A stretch of 64,000 nucleotides of DNA from Lachnospiraceae bacterium (GTDB lineage Bacteria > Bacillota > Clostridia > Lachnospirales > Lachnospiraceae): assembly GCA_910576385.1 (NCBI GenBank), contig CAJTIR010000003.1, positions 1 to 64,000 on the forward strand, read 5' to 3'. The position numbers and the translations under genes were made by a program. A model generated the notes under the pieces. It saw nothing but the letters and a program-made list of their open reading frames with translations. It was not told the DNA's origin and searched no databases. Below, piece by piece: positions 26,298 to 34,901 of this stretch. Within the stretch, counting starts at the first letter, position 1. Every line of letters begins with the position of its first letter.

Positions 26298-26900
26298 ATG
26301 AGCAGATACGTATTTTTATTTGACTTGGATTCCACGATAACGAGAGAGGAGATTTTTCCTGCCATTTCTAAGGAATTAGGATTAACAGAAAAACTGAGAG
26401 CTTTATCAAGAAATAATATATGGGGTGAGATACCATATAAGCAGCGTTTTTTGCAGGGAGTGGAATTGTTTAAAGAATTTCCAATAAGCGAAATGTGTAA
26501 AAAAATAGGAGAGATTGCTCTGAATGAGAAACTAGCTGAATTTATTAGGAACAACCAGGATAGATGTTACATTGTAACGAACATTTTAGATGTCTGGTTG
26601 GAAGAATTGGCTGCTAAGTTGAGGATGGAGCGCAATCTGTTTTGTTCCAAAGCGCTGGTGAAGAATGACTACATTGAGGAGGTATTCAGCATTGTGGACA
26701 AGAATGCGGTGATCAGTCAGATGGTACTGCCGTTTGTAGCTGTTGGTGATGGAAATAATGATGCAGAGATGATTGAGGCGGCAGAAATTGGTATTGGTTA
26801 TGGCGGAGTGCATGATATTGCTCCGGCAGTACTGGCATCTGCCAGTCATGTGGTTTACCAGGAGGATAAGCTGGTAGAATTTTTGGAAAGGCTGGTGTAA
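26298..26900 (+). CDS. HAD-family phosphatase (phosphoserine-phosphatase-like)
   Basis: A 200-residue HAD hydrolase. The nucleophile motif is FDLDSTITREE (DxDxT), motif II is the Thr in CYIVTNILD, and motif IV is VAVGDGNNDAEMIEAAEIG. A C1-type cap is implied by the spacing. It lies between a methyltransferase and a nucleotidyltransferase, with 4-nt gaps on each side, so it probably dephosphorylates an intermediate of their shared pathway instead of phosphoserine. Confidence 0.82.
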   Translation: MSRYVFLFDLDSTITREEIFPAISKELGLTEKLRALSRNNIWGEIPYKQRFLQGVELFKEFPISEMCKKIGEIALNEKLAEFIRNNQDRCYIVTNILDVWLEELAAKLRMERNLFCSKALVKNDYIEEVFSIVDKNAVISQMVLPFVAVGDGNNDAEMIEAAEIGIGYGGVHDIAPAVLASASHVVYQEDKLVEFLERLV

Positions 26901-26904
26901 AAAA

Positions 26905-27552
26905 ATGGCAGTTTCAAGGACAGTGATCATAAGTTGTGCCGGTATGGGAAATAGATTGGGTCTTGGAAGTACCAAAGCATTGGTTGACATTGATGGAAAG
27001 CCTCTGATTATAAGACATTTGGAGATGCTCGAAGAAGAAAGAGATATTCGAGTTGTGGTTGGTTATCAGGCAGAAAAAGTGATTGATGTGGTGAGGAAAT
27101 ATCGTGAAGATATTTTGTTTGTATTTAACCGTCGTTACCGTGAGACAGGCACAGGAGCTAGTGTGGCGCTTGCAGCGAGATATGCCAATCAATATGTCTT
27201 ATCTTTGGATGGGGATTTGCTTGTACATCCAGAAGACATGGAAAAAATATTGGCATGTGATCATGAATTTATCAGTGGAGGGGTTCCAGGAACTGATGAC
27301 CCCTGGATGCTGCAGACTTATGAGGAGAATGGCAGAGAGTATGTAAGTTCATTTTCAAAAAATATTGGTACCTATGAGTGGAATGGTGTTACCCAGATGA
27401 AGAGCCAGAAAATGCAGAATGGGACAGGTCATGTGTTTCAGATGTTAGAGCCATATCTTCCAGTACCATTTTTGGAATTGAGGACACGGGAGATTGATAC
27501 CGTAAATGATTATGAACGAGCAGTTGCCTGGGTGAAAAATAAATTTCATTGA
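26905..27552 (+). CDS. Nucleotidyltransferase (LicC/sugar-phosphate cytidylyltransferase-like)
   Basis: A 215-residue NTP transferase. ISCAGMGNRLGLGSTKAL is a variant of the GxGxRxxxxxPK signature with Lys retained, VLSLDGDLLV carries the metal-binding Asp, and the end block EIDTVNDYERAV is typical of the family. Relatives activate phosphocholine, aminoethylphosphonate, phosphoglutamine or sugar phosphates with CTP or another NTP. With the linked HAD phosphatase and methyltransferase it suggests a small non-sugar decoration of the glycan. Which one is not visible. Confidence 0.78.
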   Translation: MAVSRTVIISCAGMGNRLGLGSTKALVDIDGKPLIIRHLEMLEEERDIRVVVGYQAEKVIDVVRKYREDILFVFNRRYRETGTGASVALAARYANQYVLSLDGDLLVHPEDMEKILACDHEFISGGVPGTDDPWMLQTYEENGREYVSSFSKNIGTYEWNGVTQMKSQKMQNGTGHVFQMLEPYLPVPFLELRTREIDTVNDYERAVAWVKNKFH

Positions 27553-27607
27553 TTAGGCTTGGATCAAAAAATATTATATATTAAATAACAAACGAGAGAA
27601 AATAGAG

Positions 27608-27671
27608 AGCGGTGATTTCTGTAATTGTACAAGAATCACTGCTTTTCAATTGTACTTGCCTGTGATAGAAT
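27608..27671 (+). promoter_or_regulatory. Hairpin plus promoter upstream of the first AAA-ATPase-like gene
   Basis: AGCGGTGATT (27608-27617) pairs with AATCACTGCT (27634-27643) and is followed by TTT, so it may end the previous operon. TTTTCA at 27643-27648 and TAGAAT at 27666-27671 with a 17-bp spacer form a plausible promoter. The same module precedes the second gene copy. Confidence 0.5.
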
Positions 27672-27699
27672 AGGAGGAAATGAAAGAGAGGTTTCTGTC

Positions 27700-29400
27700 A
27701 TGCAAAAAAAGCCATTGCCGATCGGCATTGAATTTTACAAAAAAATAATTGATAAATCATTTTACTATGTGGATAAAACTTTGTTGGTCAAAGATTTACT
27801 GGAAAAAGGTGGGGAAGTAAACCTTTTTACTCGTCCGCGCCGTTTTGGAAAAACGCTGGCATTGAGTATGTTACGTACATTCTTTGAAAAGGAAATAGAC
27901 CAGGATGGTATCGTGATAGATAATCGGCATTATTTTAGGGGAACGAAAATTGAGCAGGCTGGGCGGCCGTATATCGCCCATATGGGGCAGTATCCTGTGA
28001 TTTCACTTTCCTTAAAGTCAGCAAAGCAGCCCAATTTTTCTATGGCCTATGAGAGTCTTGTAGACGAGATTATCAAGGAATATAACAGGCATCGCTATGT
28101 CTTAGAATCAGACTGTCTGACTGAATTATATCAGGAGAAATATATAGGGATCATGAACCATAAAGTGGGACCGATTGCTTATGCCAAATCTTTGGCTTTT
28201 TTATCAGAATGCCTCAAAGCTTATCATCAGAAAAATGTCATCATCCTGTTGGATGAATATGACGTGCCTCTGGAAAATTCTTATTTTCGGGGATTTTATG
28301 ATGAAATGATCGATTTTATCCGTTCTTTGTTTGAGTCAGCATTGAAGACCAATGATGCTCTAGAATTTGCAGTGGTCACAGGATGCCTAAGAATCAGCAG
28401 AGAGAGTATTTTCACGGGATTGAATAATCTTAAAATGGTATCTATATTAGATGAGAGTTTTGCAGAATTTTTTGGATTTACACCGCAAGAAGTGCAAAAG
28501 ACGCTGGATTATTATGGTATTCGTGACAGGGAGGAGGAAGTAAAACAGTGGTATGACGGCTATCTGTTTGGACACACAGAGGTATATAATCCCTGGAGTG
28601 TGATCAATTATGTGGAAGATATTATCTCACAAAATACAGAATACCCCAAGCCTTACTGGTCGAATACTTCCTCCAATAGTATTGTGCGGGAGCTTGTGGA
28701 CGGCGCGGACGACAGTGTAAAGACAGAGATTGAGCAGTTGATTGCGGGCGGCAGCGTGGAAAAACCTGTGCATGAGGAGATCACCTATGGAGAAATGCAT
28801 AAGAGCCAGGATAATCTATGGAATTTTTTGTTTTTTACTGGCTATCTGAAGGCTGTGTCAAGGAGATTTTTAGTGAATACATTATATCTTACGGTTCGTC
28901 TTCCAAATGAAGAAGTACGATATATTTATCAGAATACCATCCGAGAGTGGTTTGAAGAGCGGAAGAAAGATTATAATCCGACTGCTTTTTATGAGGGGAT
29001 GCGCACAGGGGATTGTGAGAAGATAGAGGAGTTTATCAATCATCAGCTCTCTGGCAGTATCAGTTATTTTGACAGTGCAGAGAATTTCTATCATGGCTAT
29101 TTGTTGGGAATCCTGGGAGGAATTGGCGGTTATCAAATCTATTCGAATCGGGAACAGGGAAACGGCAGGCCAGATCTTGCCTTGGAGCCCCATAATCCCA
29201 GGGTACCAGCGATAATCATAGAAATCAAACGTGTACAGAAATTTAGTCAGATGGAAGCGGGATGCGAGCAGGCGTTACAGCAGATGGAAGAGAAAAATTA
29301 TGCAGCCAAGCTTCTGGATGAAGGATACAAGACAATTTTTCAGTATGGTTTTTGTTTTTGTAAGAAGAGTTGTATGGTGAAGTTTTCTGAGTTACAATGA
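27700..29400 (+). CDS. AAA-ATPase-like / PD-(D/E)XK nuclease-domain protein, copy 1
   Basis: A 566-residue protein of the AAA-ATPase_like plus PDDEXK_9 family, common in gut Firmicutes and Bacteroidetes and of unsettled function. The family opening LPIGIEFYKKIIDKSFYYVDK is followed by a Walker-A-like RPRRFGKTLALSML (P-loop shortened to RRFGKT), a Walker-B-like VIILLDEYDVPLE and a C-terminal nuclease core RPDLALEPHNPRVPAIIIEIKR, where D and the E-x-K triad form the PD-(D/E)XK site. I chose ATG 27700 with AGAGAGG upstream. The frame stays open back to a TTG inside the hairpin, which is unlikely to be used. Copy 2 at 30577 shares 479 bp of perfect identity (28363-28841). Confidence 0.85.
   Translation: MQKKPLPIGIEFYKKIIDKSFYYVDKTLLVKDLLEKGGEVNLFTRPRRFGKTLALSMLRTFFEKEIDQDGIVIDNRHYFRGTKIEQAGRPYIAHMGQYPVISLSLKSAKQPNFSMAYESLVDEIIKEYNRHRYVLESDCLTELYQEKYIGIMNHKVGPIAYAKSLAFLSECLKAYHQKNVIILLDEYDVPLENSYFRGFYDEMIDFIRSLFESALKTNDALEFAVVTGCLRISRESIFTGLNNLKMVSILDESFAEFFGFTPQEVQKTLDYYGIRDREEEVKQWYDGYLFGHTEVYNPWSVINYVEDIISQNTEYPKPYWSNTSSNSIVRELVDGADDSVKTEIEQLIAGGSVEKPVHEEITYGEMHKSQDNLWNFLFFTGYLKAVSRRFLVNTLYLTVRLPNEEVRYIYQNTIREWFEERKKDYNPTAFYEGMRTGDCEKIEEFINHQLSGSISYFDSAENFYHGYLLGILGGIGGYQIYSNREQGNGRPDLALEPHNPRVPAIIIEIKRVQKFSQMEAGCEQALQQMEEKNYAAKLLDEGYKTIFQYGFCFCKKSCMVKFSELQ
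28363..28841 (+). repeat. Direct repeat, left copy (479 bp identical)
   Basis: Base-for-base identical, as far as I can compare by eye, to 31240-31718. Flanking parts of the two genes are similar but clearly diverged, pointing to gene conversion. Confidence 0.85.
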
Positions 29401-29446
29401 TTCATAATTTTGGGAAGATATCATATAAGGAAAGCGAGAGAAGATT

Positions 29447-30469
29447 ATGAAAAAGGTGTCAGTGATTATCCCCTGTTATAATGCGGAAGAATATTTGTCT
29501 GCCTGTCTGGAATCCTTACTTCGGCAGACAATTGGATTAGACAATTTGGATATTATCTGTGTCGATGATGCTTCTACAGATCATACAGGAAGGCTTTTGG
29601 ATGCTATTGCGCAGCAATATCCAGACAGCATTCGGGTATTTCATCTGCCTCAAAATTGCAGGCAGGGCGGCGCCAGAAATGTAGGGCTAGGACATGCCAT
29701 TGGGGAATATGTAGCTTTCTTAGATGCGGATGACTGGGTGGATGTGAGCGCTTATCAAAAGCTCTATGAGATTGCACAACAGTATGATACGGATATCATT
29801 CAGTACCCAATGACGAAATATTATGAAGGTGTGGTTCAGGTGGAAGATCCTGCACAGATTAAGGGATTGATTGTTCTTACAGATCAGGAGATGCGCAAAC
29901 TGTTTTTGGCAGGACAGGCATTGACTTGCGGCAGCCAAACGAAGTTTTATAAACGCAGTTTTCTAGAAGAAGTACAGGTGCGGTTTGTGGAAGGGTGTGC
30001 CTATGAGGAACCTTCCTTTGTCTATCCGCTGTTATTCTATGTCAAGAGGGTCTATTGCACAGAGAAACCTTTGTATTATTATCGGATGCATGAGGCGTCT
30101 ACGATGCACCAGTATGTGCGTCAGCCTGGAAAACTTTATGATCATGCCAAGGTGCAATTATCTGTGCTGCAAGACATTAAGAGCCGTTCAGGCTTATGGG
30201 AGCAGTATCAGGAAGAGATTATCTATTATTTTGTATTGACTTATTTTATTGAGACCTTATGTTTTGCGGGAAGCTGTGATTTAAAGCTCGAGCTGTCACA
30301 TTTTCAGGAGATGCAAAGGGTTGTACAAAGAGAGACGCCAGAATTTAGGGACAATGGCTATTTGAGCAGCCCAACGTTTGAGTATCGGGAAGTTCTGAAA
30401 TGGATAGATCAAGAATTGGGGCAGGAAGCGCTCAACGCATATTGTGAAAAGATCGGAGAACTATTATAA
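29447..30469 (+). CDS. GT2 glycosyltransferase
   Basis: A 340-residue GT-A family 2 transferase. The N-terminal strand is VSVIIPCYNAEEYL, the first Asp lies in IICVDDASTDHTG, and the metal-binding DxD is AFLDADDWVD. It is of the EpsJ/WaaV-like type with a long C-terminal helical part. It is the only gene between the two AAA-ATPase-like copies, so recombination between those repeats would delete it. Similar domains occur at 34902 and on the minus strand at 57055. Donor sugar unknown. Confidence 0.85.
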   Translation: MKKVSVIIPCYNAEEYLSACLESLLRQTIGLDNLDIICVDDASTDHTGRLLDAIAQQYPDSIRVFHLPQNCRQGGARNVGLGHAIGEYVAFLDADDWVDVSAYQKLYEIAQQYDTDIIQYPMTKYYEGVVQVEDPAQIKGLIVLTDQEMRKLFLAGQALTCGSQTKFYKRSFLEEVQVRFVEGCAYEEPSFVYPLLFYVKRVYCTEKPLYYYRMHEASTMHQYVRQPGKLYDHAKVQLSVLQDIKSRSGLWEQYQEEIIYYFVLTYFIETLCFAGSCDLKLELSHFQEMQRVVQRETPEFRDNGYLSSPTFEYREVLKWIDQELGQEALNAYCEKIGELL

Positions 30470-30481
30470 GAATGGGAAATT

Positions 30482-30548
30482 AGAAGCAGTGATTTCTGAG
30501 ATTGTACAGGAATCACTGCTTCTCAATTGTGTTTGCCTGTGTTAGAAT
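30482..30548 (+). promoter_or_regulatory. Hairpin plus promoter upstream of the second AAA-ATPase-like gene
   Basis: AGAAGCAGTGATT (30482-30494) pairs perfectly with AATCACTGCTTCT (30511-30523), 13 bp. TTCTCA at 30520-30525 and TAGAAT at 30543-30548 are 17 bp apart. The stem differs in bases from the first copy but keeps pairing, so the structure appears conserved. Confidence 0.5.
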
Positions 30549-30576
30549 AGAAGGAAATGAAAGAGAGGTGTCTGTG

Positions 30577-32283
30577 ATGCAAAAAAGGCCGTTGCCAATT
30601 GGAATTGAATTTTACAAAAAAATGATAGATAAGTCATTTTATTATGTGGATAAAACTTTGCTGATCAAAGATTTATTGGATAAAGGTGGGGAAGTAACCC
30701 TTTTTACACGTCCGCGCCGTTTTGGAAAAACATTGGCATTGAGTATGCTGCGAACATTTTTTGAACAGGAAATAGATCAGAATGGTACAGTGATAGATAA
30801 TAGCCATTATTTTGAGGGGATGAAGATCTGGCAGGCTGGGCAGCCATATATCAGCCATATGGGGCAGTATCCGGTGATCTCACTATCTCTTAAGTCGGCG
30901 AAACAGCCAGACTTTCAGATGGCATATGAATGTTTGGTGGAGGAGATTGCCTGGGAATATCACAGACATGCATATCTGCTGCAGTCAGACTGTATCTCAG
31001 AAGAGGATAAAGAAAAATATCGGGCTTTGATGGGAAGAAGAGCCAATAGAAGTGATTATGCCACAGCTCTGAGGTTTTTGTCAAAATGTTTGAAAAGTTA
31101 TCATCAAAAGAATGTAGTGATTTTGCTCGATGAATATGATGTACCTTTAGAAAATTCTTATTTTCGGGGATTTTATGATGAAATGATCGATTTTATCCGT
31201 TCTTTGTTTGAGTCGGCATTAAAGACCAATGATGTTCTGGAATTTGCAGTGGTCACAGGATGCCTAAGAATCAGCAGAGAGAGTATTTTCACGGGATTGA
31301 ATAATCTTAAAATGGTATCTATATTAGATGAGAGTTTTGCAGAATTTTTTGGATTTACACCGCAAGAAGTGCAAAAGACGCTGGATTATTATGGTATTCG
31401 TGACAGGGAGGAGGAAGTAAAACAGTGGTATGACGGCTATCTGTTTGGACACACAGAGGTATATAATCCCTGGAGTGTGATCAATTATGTGGAAGATATT
31501 ATCTCACAAAATACAGAATACCCCAAGCCTTACTGGTCGAATACTTCCTCCAATAGTATTGTGCGGGAGCTTGTGGACGGCGCGGACGACAGTGTAAAGA
31601 CAGAGATTGAGCAGTTGATTGCGGGCGGCAGCGTGGAAAAACCTGTGCATGAGGAGATCACCTATGGAGAAATGCATAAGAGCCAGGATAATCTATGGAA
31701 TTTTTTGTTTTTTACTGGATATCTGAAGGCTGTGTCAAGGAGATTTGCGTCAGATACCATCTATCTGACACTGACATTGCCCAATGATGAAATTCGTTAT
31801 ATCTACCGCAATACCATCCGAGAGTGGTTTGAAGAGCGGAAGAAAGATTATAATCCGACTGCTTTTTATGAGGGGATGCGAACAGGGGATTGTGAGAAGA
31901 TAGAGGAGTTTATAAATCATCAGCTCTCTGGCAGTATCAGTTATTTTGACAGTGCAGAAAATTTCTATCATGGCTATTTGTTGGGAATCCTAGGAGGGAT
32001 TGGCGGTTATCAGATTTATTCCAATCGGGAACAGGGAAACGGCAGGCCAGATCTTGCCTTGGAGCCCCATAATCCCAGGGTAGCAGCGATAATCATAGAA
32101 ATCAAACGTGTGCAGAAATTCAGTCAGATGGAAGCAGGGTGCGAGCAGGCGTTACAGCAGATGGAAGAGCAAAATTATGCAGCCAAGCTCCTGGATGAAG
32201 GATATAAGACAATCTTTCAGTATGGCTTTTGTTTCTGTAAGAAAAGTTGTATGGTGAAGTTTAGCAAACTGGAAAATGGATGA
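30577..32283 (+). CDS. AAA-ATPase-like / PD-(D/E)XK nuclease-domain protein, copy 2
   Basis: A 568-residue paralogue of the protein at 27700 with the same blocks: RPRRFGKTLALSML, VVILLDEYDVPLE and RPDLALEPHNPRVAAIIIEIKR. The N-terminal third differs at many positions (for example LLQSDCISEEDKEKYRAL in place of LESDCLTELYQEKYIGI), while the middle is identical at DNA level over 31240-31718 and the C-terminus is nearly so. This mosaic indicates recent gene conversion between older duplicates. ATG 30577 has the same AGAGAGG site as copy 1. The next gene follows closely, so it may be co-transcribed with the downstream glycosyltransferases. Confidence 0.85.
   Translation: MQKRPLPIGIEFYKKMIDKSFYYVDKTLLIKDLLDKGGEVTLFTRPRRFGKTLALSMLRTFFEQEIDQNGTVIDNSHYFEGMKIWQAGQPYISHMGQYPVISLSLKSAKQPDFQMAYECLVEEIAWEYHRHAYLLQSDCISEEDKEKYRALMGRRANRSDYATALRFLSKCLKSYHQKNVVILLDEYDVPLENSYFRGFYDEMIDFIRSLFESALKTNDVLEFAVVTGCLRISRESIFTGLNNLKMVSILDESFAEFFGFTPQEVQKTLDYYGIRDREEEVKQWYDGYLFGHTEVYNPWSVINYVEDIISQNTEYPKPYWSNTSSNSIVRELVDGADDSVKTEIEQLIAGGSVEKPVHEEITYGEMHKSQDNLWNFLFFTGYLKAVSRRFASDTIYLTLTLPNDEIRYIYRNTIREWFEERKKDYNPTAFYEGMRTGDCEKIEEFINHQLSGSISYFDSAENFYHGYLLGILGGIGGYQIYSNREQGNGRPDLALEPHNPRVAAIIIEIKRVQKFSQMEAGCEQALQQMEEQNYAAKLLDEGYKTIFQYGFCFCKKSCMVKFSKLENG
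31240..31718 (+). repeat. Direct repeat, right copy (479 bp identical)
   Basis: Identical to 28363-28841 and in the same orientation, offset by 2877 bp. Confidence 0.85.
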
Positions 32284-32291
32284 GGTTGGCT

Positions 32292-33452
32292 ATGAATAAA
32301 ATAATTATCTTTGAATCAGCTACAGACTCTTTGAGAACGTTTGCCCGATTGATGGCGGAAGGCTTTCAGGAAATTGGATATCAAGTATTAATGGCAGATA
32401 TGAACAGAGAGGCGCAGACAAGAACAGAAATTTATGCCTTTGCAAAACCTGGCACTACAGCGGCGCTGTTTTTTAACCATGCGGGGCTGAATTTATTGAC
32501 AGAGAGCAGGGCTAGCATTTGGAATGAATTGGAGATAGATTGCTATGATTTTATTGTTGATCATCCTATGTATTATCATGCAGCATTGATATTTCCGATA
32601 CAAAAGCTAACGTTTTTGTGTGTGGATGAATATCATCAGAAGTTTATTGCACGGTTTTATCCAGAAAGGGTGCGCAGCTTTTTTCTGCCATTGGCGGGAA
32701 TCCGCTGTAAAGAAAATGAGATTCCATTTCAAGAGCGTTCGATGGATATTCTCTTTACTGGGGCATATTTGATTGATCATGACCTGGAATATCATGTGCA
32801 GGGATTGGGAGAGGGGCTGCGGAAAATTTGGCTGACTAGTTATGAATTGTTGTGCAGCCAGACATTTTTGACGTTGGAGCAGGCCATAGAAATGTGTTTG
32901 AAACAAAAAGGATTGTCCTTACCGGAGGAAGATTTAAGAGATACCATTCGTCTGTTTCAGGATATGGACGGTATGCTTCGCAGTCATGCCAGGGCAGAAG
33001 TCATTCGTACGCTCGCCAATCAGGATGTTAAAGTCCATATTTATGGGGAAGGGTGGCAGTTTCTCGACTGCAAACAAGAAAATCTGATTTTGCATGATAG
33101 AATTCCATTTGATGAGACTATCCCACTGACTGCAGATGCAAGGATTGTGCTCAATGTCATGCCTTGGTTTAAGTCAGGAGTTCATGACCGCGTTTATTCA
33201 GCGATGCTCAATGGGTGCGTGAGCCTGACTGACGGCAGCGAATATCTAGAGCGGACATTGCGGGATGGAGCGCAGGCAATCTTTTATTCACTTAAGGATC
33301 TGGAGCAGCTTCCGGCAAAGATAAAAAAATATCTTCAAGAGCCGGAAAGGTTGCAAAAGATTGCTAGACAGGGCTATGAATATGCGAAAGTTACCCAGAC
33401 TTGGCAGTATCGGGCCAAGCAGTTGGCAGAGATTATGGAAAAAGGATTATAA
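32292..33452 (+). CDS. CgeB-like glycosyltransferase (GT-B, Glyco_trans_1_2 type)
   Basis: A 386-residue GT-B transferase related to spore-maturation CgeB proteins. Near residue 85 is FIVDHPMYYH, typical of the DUF3880-like N-terminal half. The C-terminal half has IYGEGWQFLD, VLNVMPWFKSGVHDRVYSAM and a closing helix YEYAKVTQTWQYRAKQL. The paralogue at 37134 shares every block, and a third relative lies at 59272. ATG 32292 is preferred because it aligns with the paralogue start. ATG 32280 overlaps the upstream stop and is possible. Likely role: adding one sugar of the glycan in the cytoplasm. Confidence 0.8.
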   Translation: MNKIIIFESATDSLRTFARLMAEGFQEIGYQVLMADMNREAQTRTEIYAFAKPGTTAALFFNHAGLNLLTESRASIWNELEIDCYDFIVDHPMYYHAALIFPIQKLTFLCVDEYHQKFIARFYPERVRSFFLPLAGIRCKENEIPFQERSMDILFTGAYLIDHDLEYHVQGLGEGLRKIWLTSYELLCSQTFLTLEQAIEMCLKQKGLSLPEEDLRDTIRLFQDMDGMLRSHARAEVIRTLANQDVKVHIYGEGWQFLDCKQENLILHDRIPFDETIPLTADARIVLNVMPWFKSGVHDRVYSAMLNGCVSLTDGSEYLERTLRDGAQAIFYSLKDLEQLPAKIKKYLQEPERLQKIARQGYEYAKVTQTWQYRAKQLAEIMEKGL

Positions 33453-33460
33453 AAATAAAT

Positions 33461-34897
33461 ATGGAAGATGTATTTTTTTCTGTTTTCATGTGTGTCTATA
33501 ATCATACAGAACTTTTACAACAGGCGATCAATTCAGTGTTGCAGCAGTCAGAACCTTCTTTTGAATTATTAATTTTGGATAACAGTGACCATAATAGAGA
33601 AAAGAGCTGGCAGCTACTTACAGAAAACAGCAAGCAAGATTTGAGGATAAGAATTTTTCAAAGCGGTGAGAATGTAGGCTGGGCGAAAGGTGCGTCTATA
33701 TTATTGGAAAAAGCGCAAGGAAAATATATGACATTTCTGGCCGCAGATGATTTCTTGCTGCCAGAAGCCTTAGCAGAAGTAAAAAAAGCTGCAAAAGAAT
33801 GTAATCCAGATGTTGTGTGGATTGGCAATAAATTTTATAGGTATGAAGCAGAGACAGCAGATGATTTATCACAGACAATACAAAATCAGGAAAATTTAAT
33901 AGATTTTTATCAAGAAATCGGGACGGCGATTCCCCAAAAACAAATATTGTTACAAGGGCCTCAAGCTGAAAATATTAAATATGTGATGGAGCATGTCTTT
34001 TATAATGCTTTTTTCCATTTTGAGAAAATAGAGTTTCTGAGAGAGAAAGGAATTGATTTTTTTGATTCTGGTTATGGAGATTGTGCCGGCATGACCAGGG
34101 TTTTGGCGCAGGCAAAGCAGATGTTAATTTTAGATCAGGCGCTCTATGGACTGACAGCAAATACCTCACAATCCAGAGGAACATTTTACTGGAATGGAGA
34201 GCAGTATATATTTTCTGACCAGTGGCACAGTATAAAAGAGGCATATATGCGGGAAGATCGTTTTTCCTATCATGAATTAAAATATTGTGCAATGGTGATC
34301 TTAAAAAATGAAATTGGCAATATAGTTTCACTAGCCAATGGCAGTAAGTGCGTCAATCGTTTAATGAATCCCGTGGATCGGGATTTTTCAGAGCGCTTAT
34401 CGCAAATCAAACAGATTTTAGAAAATTCTTCCATACAGGAAATGGCACAATTTTATGGGAGATTTGAATATGAGAGGGAGATATTGGCGGCTGTGGAACA
34501 ATTGTATGATACGTATCAAGAATACAGCAGACAAATGCCACAGCAGATTGACTGGTTTCGAAAATTATTGCAGGCAGGCTATGAGATTGAAATGGGAAAA
34601 ATGTGTCAAAAATATGTGATTGGCGCCAAAGAAATGTTGAACTATGTACAGGCATTGACCGATTTAGATAATGTGGGAATGTTTGGAATGGGATTATTCT
34701 TACAGTCGGCAAACAGGATGCAAGATAATCTTTTACAAGAAAACCAGACAAAACTAGAGATTATTTTAAAAGCTTATGAGGGATGGAAGGAAAAGTTTAT
34801 TGGGCAGATTTGGAGTAGTTTTGGGAAATGTGGTACTTTAACAGGGCAAAGTAAAACAGAGCTTGCATTTTTTTACAAATATGTTTTGGAGAATTAG
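33461..34897 (+). CDS. GT2 glycosyltransferase with long C-terminal helical region
   Basis: A 478-residue protein. The N-terminal GT-A domain (about residues 1-230) shows FSVFMCVYNHTELLQQAI, LLILDNSDHN and the metal motif YMTFLAADDFLLP. The remaining 240 residues are predicted helical, with no recognised motif. ATG 33461 is chosen because the frame upstream of it overlaps the previous gene and encodes no domain. The ribosome site is weak. It sits in a run of transferases, so it probably adds a sugar to the same glycan. Confidence 0.78.
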   Translation: MEDVFFSVFMCVYNHTELLQQAINSVLQQSEPSFELLILDNSDHNREKSWQLLTENSKQDLRIRIFQSGENVGWAKGASILLEKAQGKYMTFLAADDFLLPEALAEVKKAAKECNPDVVWIGNKFYRYEAETADDLSQTIQNQENLIDFYQEIGTAIPQKQILLQGPQAENIKYVMEHVFYNAFFHFEKIEFLREKGIDFFDSGYGDCAGMTRVLAQAKQMLILDQALYGLTANTSQSRGTFYWNGEQYIFSDQWHSIKEAYMREDRFSYHELKYCAMVILKNEIGNIVSLANGSKCVNRLMNPVDRDFSERLSQIKQILENSSIQEMAQFYGRFEYEREILAAVEQLYDTYQEYSRQMPQQIDWFRKLLQAGYEIEMGKMCQKYVIGAKEMLNYVQALTDLDNVGMFGMGLFLQSANRMQDNLLQENQTKLEIILKAYEGWKEKFIGQIWSSFGKCGTLTGQSKTELAFFYKYVLEN

Positions 34898-34901
34898 GAC
34901 G

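Noticed and set aside
27625-27699. N-terminal extension of the AAA-ATPase-like protein from a TTG, also open in copy 2 (30502-30576)
   Set aside because: The TTG lies within the hairpin loop and upstream of the likely promoter; AGAGAGG before ATG 27700 and 30577 gives a better start, and the extension encodes no recognisable domain.
27700-32283. The two AAA-ATPase-like genes as an insertion sequence or a phage-defence system
   Set aside because: No transposase motif or terminal inverted repeats are visible, and the family is widespread with no agreed function; defence cannot be claimed from sequence alone.
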